Part shown: positions 1 through 10,252 of the stretch, piece after piece
Position numbering within the stretch: position 1 is the stretch's first letter
How the letters are laid out: every line of letters begins with the position of its first letter
Assembly (NCBI GenBank): GCA_001599595.1
Contig: BCHH01000014.1
Location: 398,355 to 462,354 of the forward strand
Length of the DNA: 64,000 bases
Reading direction: 5' to 3'
DNA from: Beverwykella pulmonaria
Taxonomy: Eukaryota > Ascomycota > Dothideomycetes > Pleosporales > Melanommataceae
The notes under the pieces: model-generated
The model's database searches: none
What the model was told of the DNA's origin: nothing
Seen by the model: the letters and a program-made list of their open reading frames with translations, nothing else
Made by a program: the position numbers and the translations under genes

Positions 1-119
1 CCGCCTGCGCGCCGTACTGCGCCCGTTGACAGGGTTTTGGTTGTTCGTTGGCGGGGTTGGTTCCTCATCTGCAGCCCGCATCTGTGCAACTTCTTCGAAC
101 CGTAACATAAAGGTGTTGC

Positions 120-2200
120 AAGTTAACAAGTGTCTGCTAGAGACTCCTGTACCTAGAGGTGCTAACATTGCCCTTAAGTCTTAGAGTTATCTAATAGAAG
201 GGCTTAAGGAAGTTAGTAAGCTCTTTAACCTTATCCTACTTGTTGTTAGAGAGGGCGTTAGTTAATAGATTGTAGTCTAGCTCCTCCTAGTCCTCCTTAT
301 CAACCTTATTGCTGTTGTTAACGTTATTAGTGTCTAACAGGGCTCTCTACTAACGCGTAAACCTAGAGATTAGGTCTTAAAGCTTATAACAACGTAAGAG
401 CATGTAATACACTAAGTGCCACCTAATCCTACTGTCCTGTATTAAATAGAGACTACTAAATTGCTAGAGAGGGTCCTTATTACTTAGCTTAGTTTGTATA
501 GTCTTAAACAGCTGTTAGCGTTTGTAGGACGCAAGGACAGCGTTAACAAAGTTGTGTAGCTTCCCAACAACCCCATGCTTTCTGTACAGTTGAAACTAAT
601 CCTAGGGCACAGCCTAAGCTAACTCTTCTTTAAACTTGTTAACACTGTTGCTATATATTAGGGCCTTGACAACAAGGTTAATTATATAGCCCGCGCAGCG
701 TATATAGTGTTTAAAGGTAATAGAAATGTTAAGGTGGAGGTTAAGGCCTGCAATAAGCTCAGCGTTATTATTTGTTGCGTTGTCACCTACAAAGCAGCTA
801 AACTTAGTGGCAATATTGTAGCTGTTAATAACAGAGAGAATAGCAATAGCCTAATTAGCGCCTGTATAGTCCCTAAGGAGGTTCTTGAAGCTAATAAGCA
901 AATCCTAGGGTTAGTTGTTAAGATCTATAAGTTGTTAGTTTACAGTAATTTACAGGGACAACGCGCAAGAGCTTAGCATACTAACAAAGTAAGCAACTAC
1001 TGCTAGAAATAAAAAGTGGTTAGGTGAAGTCTATATGTCTACGCTCAACACTACCTTGCTAACAGCTAAATTTAGTATTAATTGAATCTCTGCTTTGCGC
1101 GCTTTTAAACTATCTACTACATAGCTAGAAAGGGTAGTTGTTGATAATAGTAGAGCTTTAAGAAGATTAAGTTAATTCTACGCAATAAGACTCTAGACTT
1201 TAGCCAAGGTGGCTAAGTTAAAACTTACGTCTTGAAGTATAACCCAGTCCACATACGCTCTTAACAACAACGTCTCCTGCTATAGTGTATAGCTCCCCCT
1301 AAAAGCACTACCTGCTGCTTGTGACACTACCTATAGATTTAGTAGCCCTAGTTGTCCTGTTAGGAACAGCTAGCTATTTACAACACTAACAGAGTGCTCC
1401 TTCTAGAGATAGGTGGTGATGTGCGCAGTAGAATTGACAGCTTTGCAAGCTGTTGTTAACCCCTTTAGGTGGCAGGTCTTACAGAGCTAGAGCCTTGTGC
1501 GCTTGCCAACAGCGTCAATATAAACTAGGTCTGCGCTGTAACGCCAAATATTTGACGCCTTGGCCTTGCTAGAGACCTAGCGCAGGTCCCGCACCTAATA
1601 TCCCACCTGTGATGTGAGCAGGAGCTTGCTGGTGTAGTGTATATTGCCCTAGTCTACTAGGAACTTAACACTGTTGTTCTAGCCTACTTTGCAGGGGAAG
1701 GCCTTTAAGAGCAACTTGGCTAGAGCCTTAGGCGTTGAGGGCGTCAGGCCTAACGAAACAATGGAGGAGGATATAGAGGGCGTCGGCGAGGTCGCCCTTG
1801 CCTTCTCAAAACGGCGGGATGACGCAAAGTGGGTGGTCGAGGCTTGAGTACTGGGGCCGGCCGACGATGACGACGACGACGACGTTGGGTGGCGAGGCAT
1901 ACGATTCTGGGACGTCAAGAAGGACCTCATATTGAAGGGTGTCGGGCTGTGACCAGGGGAGAGAGTTGAGTTTATTATGGAGATTTGACGAATCCGGCAT
2001 CAAATCTCCACAGCTTATCACCGGCGCCCTTGGCAGGTCTCATCTCCAGCCTCAACACCAATAAAAAGTCTGTATAGGGCAGTTACTGCAGTAACTACAG
2101 CCTCATCCATCAGTCGGTTACGGAGGGGGGTCCCCTTACTGACCGACTGCCCAGGAATCCGACTGTTAGTAACAGTAACTAACAGTCGGACCGACTATTG
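120..2200. mobile_element. Decayed transposable element, RIP-like
   Basis: From about 120 to 1680 the sequence is crowded with TAG, CTA and TTA words, so stop codons occur in all frames. This is what repeat-induced point mutation or similar C-to-T decay leaves in ascomycete repeats. A short plus-strand open stretch at 707-976 begins with GTG, not ATG, and resembles no domain I can name. The 1680-1845 part is less decayed and reads on the plus strand as an acidic tail ending in KRRDDAKWVVEA, perhaps the C-terminus of an element protein. The 3' end (2081-2190) carries nested palindromes typical of DNA-transposon ends. The element class is not recognisable. Confidence 0.5.
2081..2190. repeat. 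Three consecutive palindromes at element end
   Basis: Three inverted repeats follow each other. First, AGTTACTGCAGTAACT at 2081-2096 is a perfect 16-bp palindrome. Second, CAGTCGGT at 2111-2118 pairs with ACCGACTG at 2142-2149, with an inner GGGG/CCCC stem. Third, a 13-bp arm beginning TCCGACTG at 2158 pairs with its complement ending at 2190 around a 7-base loop. The heptamer CAGTCGG occurs four times in alternating orientation. Subterminal repeats like these are known as transposase-binding sites in hAT-like and Mutator-like elements; that role here is inferred. Confidence 0.75.
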
Positions 2201-3353
2201 GGAACGATGGTCTCGCGTACGGTCTGCTGGTATCCGTATATCTGGTTTAGATCATGTATTTCATATCTAGTTACTCAATCCTATGATGAAATATGTGTGA
2301 CCCAACGATGCAATTTCCCTGAGAAGAACTTTACACTTGCTGCCCTTTTTCAGCGTCGTGGCTTTCCCCATGTTTTGCTCAACACGTGATAAGCCTGACC
2401 CCTGAACACTCGAGTTTTTCTTGAATATGGAGAATGTGTTTTGTCTCGGTCTTCTGCTTGCGCGGTTTATGGATGTTACTGGAGCGTAAGTGAATGCTAT
2501 CAAGTGAATGAGTGAATCGACGTCGATGTCGCCCTTCTTGCAAACGTTTTGAAGACCTACGAAGAACCTACTTGAAGAGTTTTTGGGAAGTAGCTTAATA
2601 CATACTATCCTATCCACCTACTAGATATATACGATGGAGATTCAGACAGATGATAGCAAATGAGACTTCTATGCGCAGATCCCTTGGATGAGCATACCCG
2701 GCCTGGGCTATATCCTCCTTCTTATGATACCCTTTGAGTGTTATTACTGCTAGGTTCTCAATGGAGTGCTGTGGCTGCTCTTGGTTCCTTGCCAGAGTAT
2801 GTTGGAGTTTTACTGTTCGGATCCGGCACGGTTGATCGGGCCGTAGAGTGGTTATATTCCCATATCCTCCTTATCGGTATAATGCGAGTTCGCACTTTTT
2901 TTCCGCTTTGGGAGTCTGTATTATTTAGTTCTTGAAAGTCCTTGGCAGTTCAGTGCGTACCCTATGGAGACCTTTCTGGTTGGACCCGTCAACTTGGCGA
3001 AGTCTGGGCCCAAATCTCCAACACCGGGGAAGTACCTGCATGATAGAAGAGGGGTAGGGCTCTATTAATGTGGCGGAGTATAGTACGGCTACGAATTATA
3101 GTTGGGACAACGCCTTGTTAGGCGTATCCCCTGGTATGTAATATCGAGTTTCCGTTCGGCGGGGCGGAACTGGTGGTCCTCCCACTTAGCTGTGAGGAAA
3201 TACGTGAAAATGGTAGGATTTAAGATCGACACTAGGAATGGATACAATCAGCCTAAAGGCGGACCGGGTCCCCGGAATCCGATCTTTGAACGAGTCGGCT
3301 TTGTGATGATTAAAGGTTGTGAGAGGTAGGTCTTGAAGGCGTTCGAGGCAAAT
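2201..3353. other. Intergenic, no gene seen
   Basis: About 1.15 kb between the decayed element and the carboxylesterase start. Open stretches on both strands are short and low in coding character. Nothing recognisable was found. Confidence 0.5.
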
Positions 3354-5574
3354 ATGCTTTTCGCTCGTCTTGCCGTTGTCAGCTCGGCATTCTTTGCTTC
3401 AGTCGCTAAGGCTGTACCTCATGTGTTGGATCTGGGGGCTGCGACATTATTGACAGATAATGATCTTCACGGTCCGTTAAGATGGAAACGGTAATATCCC
3501 TCATTAAATGTTAACATTTTCCCAGGCAACCAGACAAAGCGTACAGGCGGTGCCATTCTCCTCCAACCTTCAAGCTATTCAGTCGCAGCCGAGCGATGTG
3601 CATCCCTCAACGAACAGCTTTGGTCTCCTTCAACTTCGGACTTCTTCACTGGTCTTAATAGCTCTTTATCTTTTCAAGCTTACGTAAACGGAAACAATGG
3701 CACGGTAGTATACTGGATCGCCTCCTCCAGCAACTCCTCTTCATGCTCTGCCATCACCACCAACGGGACCATCAACAATATATCATGCCAGGCTACTATT
3801 CCAGGACTATGCACGCAATCCGCCCCGATCTCCTCTTCAGCAGGCGCAGATACCTCATCTAAGTACCAGATCTCTGTAAACTCTGGTGGACAGAACATCA
3901 CCGGCTTCCGTGATTTCCACACCTTCCGCTTCCAAGGCATTCGATTCGCACAGCAGCCCGAGCGCTTCACTTTCTCGACCCTCTACGAGGGTAAGGGATC
4001 TGTAGATGCAACCAAATACGGAGCTGGTTGCCTTCAAGGTGCCGATCCACGTTGGCCAGTTCTGAGCGAGGACTGCCTTTTCCTCAACGTCTGGACACCG
4101 TACCTGACCTCCTCGCCAGCGGAATCCGCACGGAGGGGAAAACTGAAGGCGGTTATGTTCTGGATTTACGGCGGCAGTAACACAGCGGGCACTGGTACTG
4201 ATCCCGAGAAGGAGGGCGTGAGTTTGGCATCAAGAGGTGATGTTGTGGTCGTGACGTTTAACTATCGTGTTGGCAATCTGGGGTTCCTACCTTTCAATGA
4301 TGGCGTTCACAGCGGAAATTACGCCATCTCAGACATGTTGACTGCGTTGCGCTGGGTCAATAAGCATATTTCCGCCTTTGGAGGTGATCCAAAGCGGGTG
4401 ACAATTTGGGGCGAATCAGCAGGCGCAGTGAATGTGAGGTCACTGCTCGCTTCTCCTGCGGCAGATGGGTTGATCTCAGGCGCTATTATACAGAGTTTGG
4501 CGGCTGAGGTTCCCAACCAGCCGGGACTTGCGAGATATGATGAGCCGAAGGACATGTATATGACGACTACAAAGAAAATACTCAAGGAGAGTGGATGTGA
4601 GGGTGTGACCGATGAGCTTGCGTGTTTGAGAGGGTACGATGCCTTGAAATGGATAGAGCCTGGGAGAACAGTGGCTAAGTAAGCCTTATATTCCTCATTC
4701 TGCCTCTGAGAATTCATACTTAAAATCATACACCAGCTCCGCCACACGCGACGGTACCCTTATTCCTTACCGCGGTCTCCCGCTCTCCGGTCCCCTCGCC
4801 AAATCCCACAGAATCCCTATCCTCATTGGCACCAACCGGGACGAAGCCGCATACATCTATCCGCTGGATAGCAAAAACTTTACCGCAAACCTCGTCGCCA
4901 TTTCTGCTTCTCTGGGAACCTCCCTCGTCCACTTAGCCAATTCCTCCTTTTCACCCGAGCAATCTCCTGACTGGCCTACACTCACAGATGTCGAGAAGGC
5001 AGCTGCGGTGTTCAAAGCGACCAGTAAGCTCATCTCCGACGGTGAATTTTTCTGCGTCTCGACGGCATTCGCACACTCGGCCTTCAAGAACGCCATATTC
5101 AGTTCCGTGTATCAATACCAATTCAATCGCACCTACCAGCCTGCTCGCTTTACCGATAGTGCCCGAGTAATTTGCGGGCGTGACGTGGACGATCCGGAAC
5201 ACACTGAATATTACAAGTGTCACGCGGGTGAAGTCCCTTTTACGTTCGGCAACATCGAGTACCAAGGGTGGAGAGATCGCGATGGTTTGGATACCTCATT
5301 TGCGAGGTTGATTGTTGATTATTGGTCGGGATTTGCGAGGACAGGAAAAATGGGGACCGAGAAGGGGTATTTTGAGGCGAGAGGTTGGAGGGAAAGCCAC
5401 GCCAAGATGGAGGAAGCTGGTGTTTGGGAGCAGGTTGATAAGGGAATGATGCGCCTGCAATGGGGTAGGCTTGGAATGGTGCCGTTGGGTGAGGAGCAAA
5501 CTGGATGCAAGGAGCTGGGGATGCCAGTTGATCTCTTTGAGGGTGTGAACTTCGGGGCGCCTGGGGATAGTTGA
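3354..5574 (+). CDS. Secreted type-B carboxylesterase
   Basis: Three exons (3354-3471, 3526-4678, 4737-5574) give 702 residues. Residues 1-20 are a hydrophobic signal peptide ending SVAKA, so the enzyme should act outside the cell on esters or lipids. The alpha/beta-hydrolase core is clear: SEDCLFLNVW before the oxyanion region, FWIYGG, the nucleophile elbow GESAG with Ser at about residue 337, the acid-residue segment IGTNRDEA, and the catalytic His in CHAGEVPFTFGN. Together these match the carboxylesterase/cholinesterase-type family. The roughly 150 residues before the domain are Ser/Thr/Asn-rich with many N-glycosylation sequons. The first intron uses a weak donor (GTCCGT) chosen because only it keeps frame; the second is standard. 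The substrate is unknown. Confidence 0.88.
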
Positions 5575-6102
5575 GGTAACGTTGGGAAATTTAGTTCTGA
5601 GTCATGACCATGTTCATTCTGTCGCGCCAGAAATAGTGGTCCGAACTCTGCCCTAGATTTATGTCAACGTTGCTGCTCACAAAGAAACCCAATGATTTGG
5701 AAGAGATATGTGAATGAATCAGGCTTTATACTTTCGTACTGTGTCTGGCTGAAAGGGATATATAATAACAAAGCTAGAACACAGCATCAGCCTTAATGTG
5801 CAGTACAATGGCAACCTTGCATTCATTCTTCAAAACCCTCCAAAAATGTAACAGCCCATGCGCTGGCTTCAAGAACAGTACTTTCACTGAACTTTCCCAA
5901 AACAGTTGCGTAGTGTTACTCAGTAAAGACTTTGGCAGATAAATGGTGAGTTTATTGGTTGAAGTGATAATCTTTGGCCCACGCTGACATGGCTCTGACG
6001 GTCAGCTATGAAAGCAGAGAGCTGAAAGCGGTTGTATTACAAGGTAACTGGGTGCCGAGTTGGGGTAGCTCGGTAATTAGGGTGTATACACGGCATGGTG
6101 GT

Positions 6103-6128
6103 CGCTAAGGCACGCTAAGGCCTTAGCG
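6103..6128. repeat. Perfect 16-bp palindrome plus direct half-copy
   Basis: CGCTAAGGCCTTAGCG at 6113-6128 is its own reverse complement, and the half-site CGCTAAGG is repeated just upstream at 6103-6110. It lies about 600 bp before the CVNH gene. It could be a protein-binding site or a remnant of an element end. Confidence 0.6.
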
Positions 6129-6642
6129 CCAGAATAAATGAGGGCATGTGACGGGTCGTCACAATGGCTGGTGTACTTGACGAAAGTAGTAAAATGACGT
6201 ATCGCGTAGCTAAATCTCTTTCACTCACTCTAACTAAAAATATTATACTATTCATTGGGTTTTGCCTAGTCGACCAAATTTACTATTTTAAGTTATTTAA
6301 GTACAGTGTACAGGAACTTACTGGATAGGACTTTTTGATAGCTCTGTCCTTTGATCCCGAGCAGGAAGGCAATTCGCTTAATTTCCTATACTACGCTTCC
6401 AAGCATTCAGCCTTTATTAGCCCTTCAACGATTGTGCATTTCATTAGCGGCAAGTACAAGGGATTTCAAATACACAGATCGATAATATAGTGCTACTTCA
6501 AGATCAGTAACTGTTCTAGGCAGGTTGCAGCATATACAGAGGAAATTGTTATACTGATATTGAATACATATTAAGCTTGCATATACAACTGAAGGATCCT
6601 TCTGAGGAAGCGCTCATTTTAGCAGGGCACTGAATTTAAACG

Positions 6643-6650
6643 TATATAAG
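6643..6650 (+). promoter_or_regulatory. TATA box of CVNH gene
   Basis: TATATAAG lies 78 bp before the ATG at 6728, a normal distance for a fungal core promoter. Confidence 0.5.
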
Positions 6651-6727
6651 AAGTAGATCTAAATTTCTATCAACTTGAACCAAGATACCAATTACTATTT
6701 TGTTGCAAAAGATTACACCATACCACA

Positions 6728-7669
6728 ATGCATTTCTTCTTTTCATCCTATGCGCTTTTCGTCTCGCTTTTCTCAATTGTATGCGCCCTTCCTTCAGCTC
6801 TGAGTAGTGATATAGCTAGTAAATGCACCAACCAAATTGAAAACATCTATTGGTTGGTCGCCGACTGTCAAAAAAATAACGGAACAATCATCAGCAGTGC
6901 GGTGTATTTGGGCAACAAGATTGGGAATAAGAATGGAACATTGGAATGGAAAAAAGAGTAAGTTTATTTTGAACCCACAGTCTGCTCCGCACGAAACTGT
7001 CTACGAACTAATCCGCGTGTAGTGGTAATTACTACAAGAGTTGCTTGTACAACCGAGGGTGCAACATCATCGACGGTTCCACCTTGCAATGCTCATGTGA
7101 GACTGCGGATTCGATCGAAAACAACAAGAAGCTCAAGAACTCTACGCTTGATTTATGTAAGAATCTCGTTATTCTGCATACAAGTGAACCACGACCGACT
7201 AAGAGTTACAGCAGAGCACATCAAGCTAATCGACGGGCACCTCCTCTCGGACCTCACCAAAGTCCCAACGGCTCCGTTCAGCGACGCGCCGTATCCTGTT
7301 CCCGAACACATTCCCTACTCATGGAGCGGCACTACCTCGCGTCTCACCTGCCCTCTTGGTACTGGCGAAACAGATTGCCACATGACATGCTCCAACCAAA
7401 CCAGCTTAGACGACGTACACTGGATCGAATCCGTTCCCTATGAGTGCTATGTTTCTGGAGGAGGGTATCTTAACTCGCATGTGCAGTTCAGCGCAATGAA
7501 GCTGGGTTCAGAGAATGCTTGGGAGATGATTGGGTATGATAATACAAAGTGTGAGGGAACGCCGGTCGTGACTGTTGGAGCGGCCGACTCCAATCATTGT
7601 AAAAACTTTGGTACTTGGGTGCAGGGAATGAGCTTTCGACCGCTGTTCAATGCAGACTACTACAACTAG
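6728..7669 (+). CDS. Secreted CVNH-domain lectin-like protein
   Basis: Three exons (6728-6957, 7023-7156, 7212-7669) give 273 residues. Residues 1-20 form a signal peptide cut after VCALP. Residues about 30-136 fit the cyanovirin-N homology fold: NGTLEWKK, then after the first intron GNYYKSC, then STLQCSC, and after the second intron HIKLIDGHLLSDL in place of the usual LDDHIxNxxG(x)L block. The match runs across both splice junctions, which supports them. CVNH proteins bind mannose-rich glycans. Residues 137-273 are a second part with six cysteines (CPL, CHMTC, YECYV, KCEG, HCKN) that I do not recognise. It could be a separate domain that modifies sugar binding or anchors the protein to the wall. 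The first intron is AT-rich and in-frame alternatives all hit stops. Confidence 0.82.
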
Positions 7670-8699
7670 GGAGTGAGGAAATGAGAGGCAGTGGTGTTGT
7701 ATTACAATCAATGTTGATATCTTCAAGCGAAATGTAAAGCCACAGGCGGGCCAGGCAAGAAACCCTGATTATGTGGCGAAGGCATTAATCATAATCTACA
7801 ATGTGCTACGTGTTATGCTACAAGAGGTATTCTAATAATCCGCTGAAACTGTCACAGTGCAGAGGGATGGAAGTGGAAGCCAAAAATGTTGTATATTGAG
7901 GGGCATTATGTAGCGGATGCTGGCATCATCCAGCTAAGCCACAGCACGTGGCAGAAACTGATTACTTCACGGAATTGTATATCTCTTGACGAGGAAAAAG
8001 AGTTCCATCTTTGGAATGGCAAATGAAAGGACACGATATCCCTCGACTCGGTATTTACGGAGCTCAGTTTGGGCGAGAATTAGTAATGCCATTCGGACGA
8101 GAAGTAGTAATGTCACACGTACGAAAAGTAGTAATGCCACGCGCACGAGAAGTAGTAATGCCACGCGCACGAGAAGTAGTAATGCCACGCGCACGAGAAG
8201 TGTCTTAAATCCGACGGAAAGAAAAAGGGCGTTATCCAGTTCACCTACCTACGAAAATTTACTTGAAGGCCAAAAGGAACCGTATGCAATTGCTTAATAC
8301 TATTGTATACGTGAATGGGAGTGCATTCTGTGTTCTACTATGTGTATCTAAGCTGAAGCCAGGACCGATTTCTGAAAGAGGAAATGAAGTAACTCTTTGT
8401 GGCGAAACCAACGAGAACGGAGCCAATAAGAGTGACGAATATAGCCGGGTATTTGCCCCGGATTTTGTCCGATGTTGACTTTCAGTGAAGTATATTCTGT
8501 CCGGATTGGAAGATACCATAAACCTTACCAAGATCGGTATCTCGGTGTTAACGAAGAGCGATGCTCACAAAACAATCTTTAGTGCTTGGTGTTGCACAGC
8601 TTGTATATATGTAGGCACGTATGTACGTGTTACTACGCTGTTAAGCATCACCGTTCTCATACTCTCCCAAACAATCAACCGATTCTTGAAAACGAAATT
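7670..8699. other. Intergenic with 24-bp minisatellite
   Basis: About 1 kb with no gene seen other than the minisatellite at 8078-8197. Open stretches through the repeat start with TTG or GTG and owe their length to the 24-bp period. Confidence 0.5.
8078..8197. repeat. 24-bp tandem repeat, five units
   Basis: Five head-to-tail 24-bp units of the form AAGTAGTAATGCCACGCGCA plus CGAG. The last three (8126-8149, 8150-8173, 8174-8197) are identical; the first two (8078-8101, 8102-8125) are diverged. Because 24 is a multiple of three, each frame stays open and yields an octapeptide repeat. I see no start codon or context that would make it a gene. Confidence 0.9.
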
Positions 8700-9611
8700 A
8701 TGGCGGATTCTCGGAAACCTGTGCTTGTCTTTGGGCCGACGGGTGGCGTAGGTCGAGCTGCTGTCATCTCAGCAGCCAAACACGGTGCAAAAGTTTGGCT
8801 TGCGATGAGGAACACAAGCAAGGAGATCGAAGGCTTGGATGGCAAGGAAGAAGAATTCCCACGAGTCCAGGCAGATCTTTCGCAGCCTGCCTCGCTCAAG
8901 CATGCCGTCAAGACCTCTGGGGCAACAGCGGCCTTTGTTTACGCCATTTTCGAAAGCGAGGACCACATGAAAGCGAGTTTCGAGGAGCTTAAAGCTGCTG
9001 GAATAACGTACATCGTTATCCTATCCTCTTACTCTGTCAAGGGTGACGCTAGCGACGAAAGGAACATGGTGGACTTCATTTCCAGCTTCCACGCCCAAAC
9101 TGAAGTTGCTCTCGGCGAGGTCGGAATCCCACATACTGCGATTAGGCCGGCATACTTCAATACGAACCTCCTGCAGACCAAGGCGGAAATCCAAAAAGGG
9201 GAAGTAGAGCTCCTCTCCCCAGACACAAAATTCGATTTCCTCGCACCAGAAGACATTGGGACTGTCGCTGGTGCATTGCTCGTCAAAGGGCAAGCAACGA
9301 AACCTATCGATCTCTGCGGTCCGAACTTGTATTCTCAGAAGGAGAGCCACGAAATTCTCGCGAAAGTTCTGGGTCGTGAAATCAAGGTCAAAGAGATTGG
9401 AGAAGACAGGTTCTATGAAACCCACCAGTTCTTTCCTAGGCCGGTGGCTGAGTCTATCGTGAATGGGCTGATGAAGCGTGGAAATTCAGGGGTTTCTTTT
9501 CCGAAAGATAGGTATGAACAGGCAGTAGAGAATATACGAAAGTACGGACGGATTGAGCCTACGAAATTTGAGGACTGGATTGAAGCTCATAGGGACGCAT
9601 TTGAGTCCTGA
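8700..9611 (+). CDS. NmrA-like NAD(P)-binding protein
   Basis: One exon, 303 residues. The start is the first ATG of the open frame; the upstream in-frame extension lacks an ATG. The N-terminus KPVLVFGPTGGVGRA holds the dinucleotide-binding GxxGxxG motif (G12 to G18) of a short-chain-type Rossmann fold. The chain then shows SSYSVKGD, AIRPAYFNTNLL and FLAPEDIGTVAGALL, all typical of the NmrA/HSCARG and isoflavone-reductase-like atypical SDR group. These act either as redox sensors or as reductases on small aromatics. The active-site Tyr/Lys pair of classical SDRs is not evident, so a catalytic role is uncertain. No signal peptide, likely cytosolic. Neighbours give no pathway link. Confidence 0.85.
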   Translation: MADSRKPVLVFGPTGGVGRAAVISAAKHGAKVWLAMRNTSKEIEGLDGKEEEFPRVQADLSQPASLKHAVKTSGATAAFVYAIFESEDHMKASFEELKAAGITYIVILSSYSVKGDASDERNMVDFISSFHAQTEVALGEVGIPHTAIRPAYFNTNLLQTKAEIQKGEVELLSPDTKFDFLAPEDIGTVAGALLVKGQATKPIDLCGPNLYSQKESHEILAKVLGREIKVKEIGEDRFYETHQFFPRPVAESIVNGLMKRGNSGVSFPKDRYEQAVENIRKYGRIEPTKFEDWIEAHRDAFES

Positions 9612-10252
9612 TATTTCGGTTCTGAAAGATGCTCCCTGGTGAAAAAGCATAGAGAAGTTAGAAACTTGACTCGCCTCTCTGTAGCTTTTAGTGTGTCGCT
9701 GTGGGTGTTTCTATAATTACAATTATCAATTTCTTCACCTTTACTTCGAAGTAAATCACTATTATCTCCAACATCCTAGCTAAAACAGGTGCATACATAT
9801 CTCTCTCTCTCTCAACGTATATCTAGCTACACTTCTGTCTACAACGTTGGAAAATGGTTGTAGTCACGCCAAATTACGAAAACGTGTGTTGCTCTAAGGA
9901 AATGCACAAAAGAATCTGAGACAGCAGGCAAATGTTATTAAAATGCCTGCCAAATACTGTTGTGATTATCTGCGGAGGATTTCTTTTACCTGCGTAATTG
10001 ACTAGAAACTTGTCCCAACAGCACAAACTAACTTACTTCACTTTTCAAGGCCATTTAACTCATCATTTCGGGATCCAGATTCCCATCTCGAAAAGATTGA
10101 ACTTTTTTGAGCTGGTCATAGATGAATCGTTGCTGCGTGGGAAGAGGAGACTATGCGTTCCTTCTATACCGGTACCCCGCATTGTGGCACATGCGTGGGG
10201 CGTCCTCGGAGCGAGCCATGGATACTGCTACAAACATTTCCAGATTTTCATC
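9612..10252. other. Intergenic, no gene seen
   Basis: 640 bp between the NmrA-like gene and the HET gene. A (TC)n microsatellite lies near 9800-9815. The open frame of the HET gene extends back to 9998 but contains no ATG before 10253. Confidence 0.5.

Larger units (their letters stand above)
5575..6727. other. Intergenic with palindrome, AT-rich
   Basis: About 1.15 kb without a gene. It contains the 16-bp palindrome at 6113-6128 and a GTGTATACAC palindrome near 6082. AT content rises towards the CVNH gene promoter. Confidence 0.5.

Noticed and set aside
707..976. 89-codon plus-strand open frame in the decayed element
   Set aside because: It starts with GTG, has no domain, and lies in a tract full of stops in the other frames; treated as element debris.
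8078..8197. Possible CRISPR-like array
   Set aside because: Units are adjacent with no spacers, and the genome is fungal.
7967..8297. Open frames on both strands with octapeptide repeats (e.g. VRVALLLL)
   Set aside because: They exist only because the 24-bp minisatellite keeps frames open; starts are TTG or GTG.
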